This document shows, piece by piece, positions 59,739 to 64,000 of a stretch of DNA of 64,000 nucleotides. The notes beneath the pieces were generated by a model. That model saw only the letters and a program-made list of their open reading frames with translations. It made no database searches and was not told the DNA's origin. The position numbers and the translations under genes were made by a program. The stretch is from Owenia fusiformis (lineage: Eukaryota > Annelida > Polychaeta > Sabellida > Oweniidae). Each line of letters begins with the position of its first letter. Position 1 is the first letter of the stretch. The stretch lies in NCBI GenBank assembly GCA_903813345.2, contig CAIIXF020000002.1, positions 30,810,926-30,874,925 on the forward strand, written 5' to 3'.

Positions 59739-60150
59739 ATGGTGGGAAGGTTTTGTAAAGTATTGATTGGATTGGTGTATCTAAGATTACTCCTAGATGT
59801 GTGTACCGCTCAAGGAGTTTACAGTCGGTGCTATGACACAGAAGGCCGGGCAAAGAGTTGCATGCCTGGATATGAAAACGCTGCTTTCAATGTCCCGGTG
59901 AAAGCAACAAATACGTGTGGAGAAAAAAGTGTTTCAAATGAAAACGGAGAACCAATTGAGTATTGTAAAAAGACGGGTTACACACAGAACACGTGTTCTA
60001 TATGTAATGCTAGTGATGCAGGACTTTCACACCCAGCTACGAATATCAACGATCTAGACAACTATGTCACCAAGACATGGTGGCAATCCGAGACAATGTT
60101 ACAGGGAAATGTACAATATCCCAGCATGGTCAACATCACACTCAATCTAG
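59739..60150 (+). CDS. Laminin subunit gamma-like, first coding exon (partial gene)
   Basis: Residues 1-24 are a signal peptide (MVGRFCKVLIGLVYLRLLLD, then VCTAQ). The rest is the start of a laminin N-terminal (LN, domain VI) module: CYDTEGRAKSCMPGYENAAF, VKATNTCG, TCSICNASD, then TWWQSETML and YPSMVNITLNLG. The ATNTCG and WWQS.TML patterns fit laminin gamma chains better than netrins. Laminin gamma subunits assemble with alpha and beta chains into basement-membrane trimers; LN domains drive polymerisation. The exon ends CTAG|GTACGT in phase 1. The next LN exon was not found up to 64000, so intron 1 exceeds 3.8 kb or the gene is broken. A decayed copy of the first ~110 bp lies at 51138-51248. 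Confidence 0.85.
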
Positions 60151-60729
60151 GTACGTTTACGTCAATTAAACATTTACATATACAATAATTATCATTAATT
60201 TGCATTTGGAAGGGTTTTTGTATCTCCAAAGTTAAAGTACTTGAAATTCAAAAATACAGACAAGCTACGCTATAGCTATGCTCTTAATACAAAATGTGAT
60301 TCCATGTTTAATTGTATGGATGCTACCCTGCGTGCAGAGTCTAGTTAAACTACAGAGACGAAGCTCTCTTTTAAGAAGTGAAGTCAAACGAATGCAAAGG
60401 GTATATGGATACATGCTAGATGACAAAACTGTAGAGAACTAAATTGGTAACTAAATTTGAGTTGATTCTCCATTTACGACTCAAACGACATCAATGTGGT
60501 AAATTGAATTTATAATTCAATTTTGCGTCTTCAGGTGTACAGTTAAATACATAGCTTGGTGTTCTTATCATTTTCAAAGTCCAACGATATAACTCATTAA
60601 ATAACGTTTAGCCTAGATATGACATCTCAGAATTCAAGTGGTGGTTTCCAATTTCGGATTCTACGGATAAAGAGCGCTGCTTTTTCAGTAATAAGTTAGT
60701 AAATAGTGCAACGATAATACTTATAAGTT

Positions 60730-60828
60730 ATTTGATGATTTGAAGTGCAATACAGGATCCTGCTCTTGACATTCTGTACGAATGTCTCGAGCAGAATATA
60801 TCCTGTTCTGCGCTTCATATCATATAAC
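60730..60828. repeat. ~100-bp imperfect palindrome
   Basis: TACAGGATCCTGCTCTTGAC and ATTC are mirrored by GAATGTCTCGAGCAGAATAT and ATCCTGT around TGTAC; the flanks TGATGATTTGAAGTGC and GCGCTTCATATCATA extend it. Confidence 0.7.
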
Positions 60829-62433
60829 GATATAACGTTTGTATCGTGTGATCTTAGGCGCGATCCCCAAGACTTCTCTAGATTTTCCTCTCCGGACCAA
60901 TATTTTCTGTATTGCTAAGATGATGAATGGGGACAATCTCAGTAGCAATACAGATTGGTACTGCACAAGAACTGACCAATCAGAGGGCTTCAATTTACAG
61001 ATCATACGATTAAATGTAACCTGCATAGATTTGGAAACCAGAGGTCCCCTTTGGATCATTCATCAAAGCCCGTCCACGATTGGCGATTAGAAATCATCAA
61101 AAAAGTCATTTTCCGAATTTTAATTAAGTAACAGCGTTGCCAGGCTTTGCTATGCTATCCGATAAATATTTCCGGTAATACTAGACGTGTGGAGGGAATG
61201 TGATAAATACAAAAACTGAACAAATTACATTGACCCCAAAGTATCATTTCAATTTTCATCCAAGCAAGCATGAATCATGTCTAGATCTAAATCAAGAATT
61301 TGTATTTCGTGGCAATATTTGTTCATTAATAAATTTAGTTTTTACTCACGATCTCTTTATGATAATACGATAATTTTTCATCAGAAGGATAATGCTACAA
61401 GATATTATAATAAATTTGCTTTACGGCGACCGTAATTCCCTGAGACCAGTGAATTCCTACGGCAACAGTAGGAAATCTCCGCACGGCGTATCACATTTTA
61501 CAGGCCGTTGAGTCGCTGTAGAAAACATGAAAAAAGAACAACCCTACAGATATTTTCTCTAGGTAGCCTCAAAACAGGGTTCGAGTAAAATGTGTAAAAG
61601 ACCGACCGCATAGGTTTAGCCTCAAATTATTTTCGATTTTGAATACACGTCAATCGTATACTTAAAATATTAGTCCATGGTATGGCTCATAGATATTACA
61701 AATCCGTGGCACCATATATGCATAACGACATTTGAACCGATATTTAGGGAGGGGCTTATGTCCTCATGCTTTGAAAATGCCATTTGGTAAAAAATATTAA
61801 GGCTTTCGGGTCGCATTATGTCTGTCATCACAAGAGGTCAAAAAACGTGAAACTTTTCATGCGCATTTTAGTGCATTTTATGAGACTCAAATTGTAAATC
61901 GAAACTTATATATAATTTAAAGGATTAGGATTACATAGAAATATAATACTATTTTAACGTAAATGTCATTTTTCAATTAGTGCATTGCACTAGGGTACTT
62001 TTCAACGTTTTATTATTTAGAAAAAAATAAGACAGAGCAGATGTGACCAAATTTTGCGAAATATTCAGAAAATCTATAATTAGTAACATATTAGTTTTGT
62101 ACTTATAGAAACAATATATTCACGGAAATATTTTTTGCGTTTTCAAGGGTCAAACAACAGATTATTGTTAATGGTATTCAAAACGTAATCAAATAAAAAT
62201 ATGAAGGATGTATCATTTAAATAATTAATCTAATTTTGGTATTGGAATGTTTACATTTTTAAACTAGATGATTTGCATCGAGGAATAAAGAAGGCGCAGT
62301 CAAATGCTTCGCAAATATCATAGTGTCACAATGCTGTGCTCCCACAATAAAATAACCATGCAATGTTGTAAGAAAGTAAACATTGAATGCATTATAATAT
62401 ATTTCAGTTTTAATTATCGATTGTTTTATAAAT

Positions 62434-62765
62434 GAGAACGCTAGAATGATTGATGAAGAAACCAGAAATCAACTTTCGTGGTTGACGAGTGACTATATTC
62501 AGGACGATTTGATGCAGTAGAGCAAGATTTGTGAAATTCAAAATTGTAATTTAGTTTTTTGAACTGTCCCTTGCGAAGACAAGATTTAGTTTTTGTTTCG
62601 ATCATAACTTGACAAATGTTCGTTCTATTCTAAATGTAAATTTATAAGTGAGAGCCATACTGCCATTAATAAGAACCAGAAACCAACCTTCGTGATGGAT
62701 GAGTGACACCGTTAGAGATGATTTCATTCAGCAGGGCGAGATTGTGAATTATACGAAATTAAAGG
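62434..62765 (+). repeat. Diverged tandem duplication (~210-bp offset)
   Basis: GAAACCAGAAATCAACTTTC and GGTTGACGAGTGAC near 62460 correspond to GAACCAGAAACCAACCTTCG and GGATGAGTGAC near 62670. Both continue through GATTT, CAG and GCAAGATT/GCGAGATT. Noncoding. Confidence 0.6.
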
Positions 62766-63759
62766 TACTCATTTATATTTTATTTCATTGACTATCATCT
62801 GTGTTCACGATATGTATCGTTGTTCCAAGGTGTGACCCTATCAATCATATCAACTCACCCATCGCGTGCAAAGTCCCGATTGGAATTGGGAGAAATTTAT
62901 AGTGTTGCACACATCCAATCTTTCAGACGAACCTCCGATATTTAAAGACGACATCGAATCATTTTTTGTAAGAACGGTTCTCTCAATTTTTTCAGCAATC
63001 CAACATCTCTCGTTTCCGATCTTTCCATTCGAGTTTTAGGAACCCATACTTCATTTTATAATTTGTAACTTTTTATCAAATCAGGCATTATTCATTTGTG
63101 CACAAACTCTATGTCGCCAAAGCCATGCGAATTGCACTTTTACGAATTGTTGTGAGTGTTGTAAGATACATTTTCCTTTCACGTTGTATATTGATTTGGG
63201 ATAGTTGGATTTTTTTCCATTTGGCAATGAGATCTTAGACGTTTCATTTTCCTGCTATGTTTTGTCATTTTTGGTCTTTCGCATTTGGCACTTGTGCGTA
63301 TATATTCATGACATTTTGGATAGAATTTGGGACAAAATGGCTACTCCCAGGCTATATCTCTTTTGTCTTTATATCGGGTATTGCTAGAAAAACTAGTTTC
63401 TGGGTGAAATTATATGTCACATATGAAGGAGGTTATTTAATTTATACTTGAATACCATGTATTACTCATTTCTGAGTAAATTCTATGCTGAAGAAGTAGT
63501 GAAGAAGTTCAATATCATTGTCAATGTTTTATGTGGAGTGGTAGTCATTGTCCCTGGGTCGTTGCTAATTGTGAGTACTATCCATACACTTTATTTGAGG
63601 GGAGTACAAGTTTCTTTTAACTTCATTCTATATTCTGTATAATCACTGCTACCGACCTAGTTACACAGACGTATCGTCAGTGTATCATGGCGGAACTACT
63701 TCCGGGACTAGGTTTCGGTAAGATTTTTTTATTTCCCGATTTATGTATTTATCATGCAA

Positions 63760-64000
63760 TATGCATCTCACATTTAGTGCAATACATGTATTTATTGTAA
63801 TAGTTGTCTTCGATCGTATGCATTGTGTATTTCACATTTAGTGCAATATTCATATTTATTGTAATATTTGACCATAGTGCAACATCCTACTCACATTAAG
63901 TGCAATATATGAATTTATTGTAATATCAGTCTTCGACCATATGCATGATACAATTCACATTTTGTGCGATATTTGTATTTATTGTAATTTTTGACCATAT
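63760..64000 (+). repeat. ~65-bp tandem repeat with dimeric structure, runs off the window
   Basis: Four units of CACATTTAGTGCAATA followed by ATTTATTGTAATA begin near 63769, 63834, 63892 and 63957. The linkers alternate between GTCTTCGATCGTATGCAT and TTGACCATAGTGCAAC types, suggesting a two-unit higher-order repeat of about 125 bp. Confidence 0.8.

Larger units (their letters stand above)
60151..63740 (+). other. Laminin gamma intron 1, no exon recognised
   Basis: 3.6 kb without a recognisable LN-domain continuation. It holds a palindrome (60730-60828) and a diverged tandem duplication (62434-62765). The short ORFs at 60839-61090 and 63205-63642 show no family resemblance. Confidence 0.45.

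Noticed and set aside
59739-60150. Netrin as identity of the LN-domain exon
   Set aside because: ATNTCG, TWWQSETML and the NITLNLG ending fit laminin gamma LN domains better; netrin was considered first and dropped.
60839-61090. 83-aa ORF in laminin intron 1
   Set aside because: Checked as a possible second LN exon; it lacks the expected continuation after TLNLG and suitable splice borders.
1-64000. tRNA, rRNA and CRISPR arrays
   Set aside because: No B-box with cloverleaf context, no rRNA signature, and the tandem repeats lack unique equal-length spacers; a eukaryotic nuclear window would not be expected to have CRISPR.

Overview
The window is AT-rich, intron-bearing, repeat-laden nuclear DNA of a metazoan. 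A laminin gamma-type first exon (59.7 kb), GT-AG introns with phase-consistent exons, and many Tc1/mariner and LINE remnants rule out a prokaryote. A marine invertebrate, perhaps a lophotrochozoan, is my guess; nothing in the sequence fixes the phylum.

Left third (1-31 kb). This part is mostly mobile-element debris: palindromic foldbacks, a 3.5-kb element with CACTG termini and repeated GATGCAACAACAC motifs (5.3-8.9 kb), a mariner whose unoccupied target survives in an adjacent tandem copy (9.3-10.3 kb), and a stop-ridden Crypton/DUF3504-like recombinase pseudogene (11.1-11.6 kb). Two gene-like objects stand out: a two-exon minus-strand gene for a PH-domain-like protein (15.15-16.37 kb) and a possible C-terminal pair of plus-strand exons (19.74-20.23 kb). 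Two tandem-repeat regions (17.1 and 17.9-19.0 kb) and a 3.9-kb block with perfect 43-bp inverted ends (22.65-26.58 kb) follow.

Right half (32-64 kb). The main content is a tandem pair of seven-exon plus-strand genes, here called A (32389-47245, 391 aa) and B (51694-57415, 380 aa). All intron positions and phases match between them. Each protein reads as a signal peptide, then a lysozyme-like/lytic-transglycosylase-like domain (KVES, GIWQ, YWK..YNT motifs), then a GDPH-containing domain resembling the inter-alpha-trypsin-inhibitor heavy-chain C-terminal (VWD-like) module. I do not know a named protein with this architecture; a secreted, matrix-anchored muramidase-like effector is an inference. 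B is followed 2.3 kb later by laminin gamma exon 1 on the same strand. A decayed fragment of that same laminin exon lies between A and B, so the duplicated block was [SLT-ITIH gene + intergenic DNA + start of laminin gamma].

The introns differ greatly in size. Intron 3 of A is 8.2 kb and holds a Harbinger-like TIR element, several foldbacks and a 5'-truncated, internally deleted LINE with a 15-bp target duplication; intron 3 of B is 0.7 kb. Introns 2 and 6 of B and intron 6 of A carry mariner-type elements. The window ends in a tandem repeat that runs off the edge.
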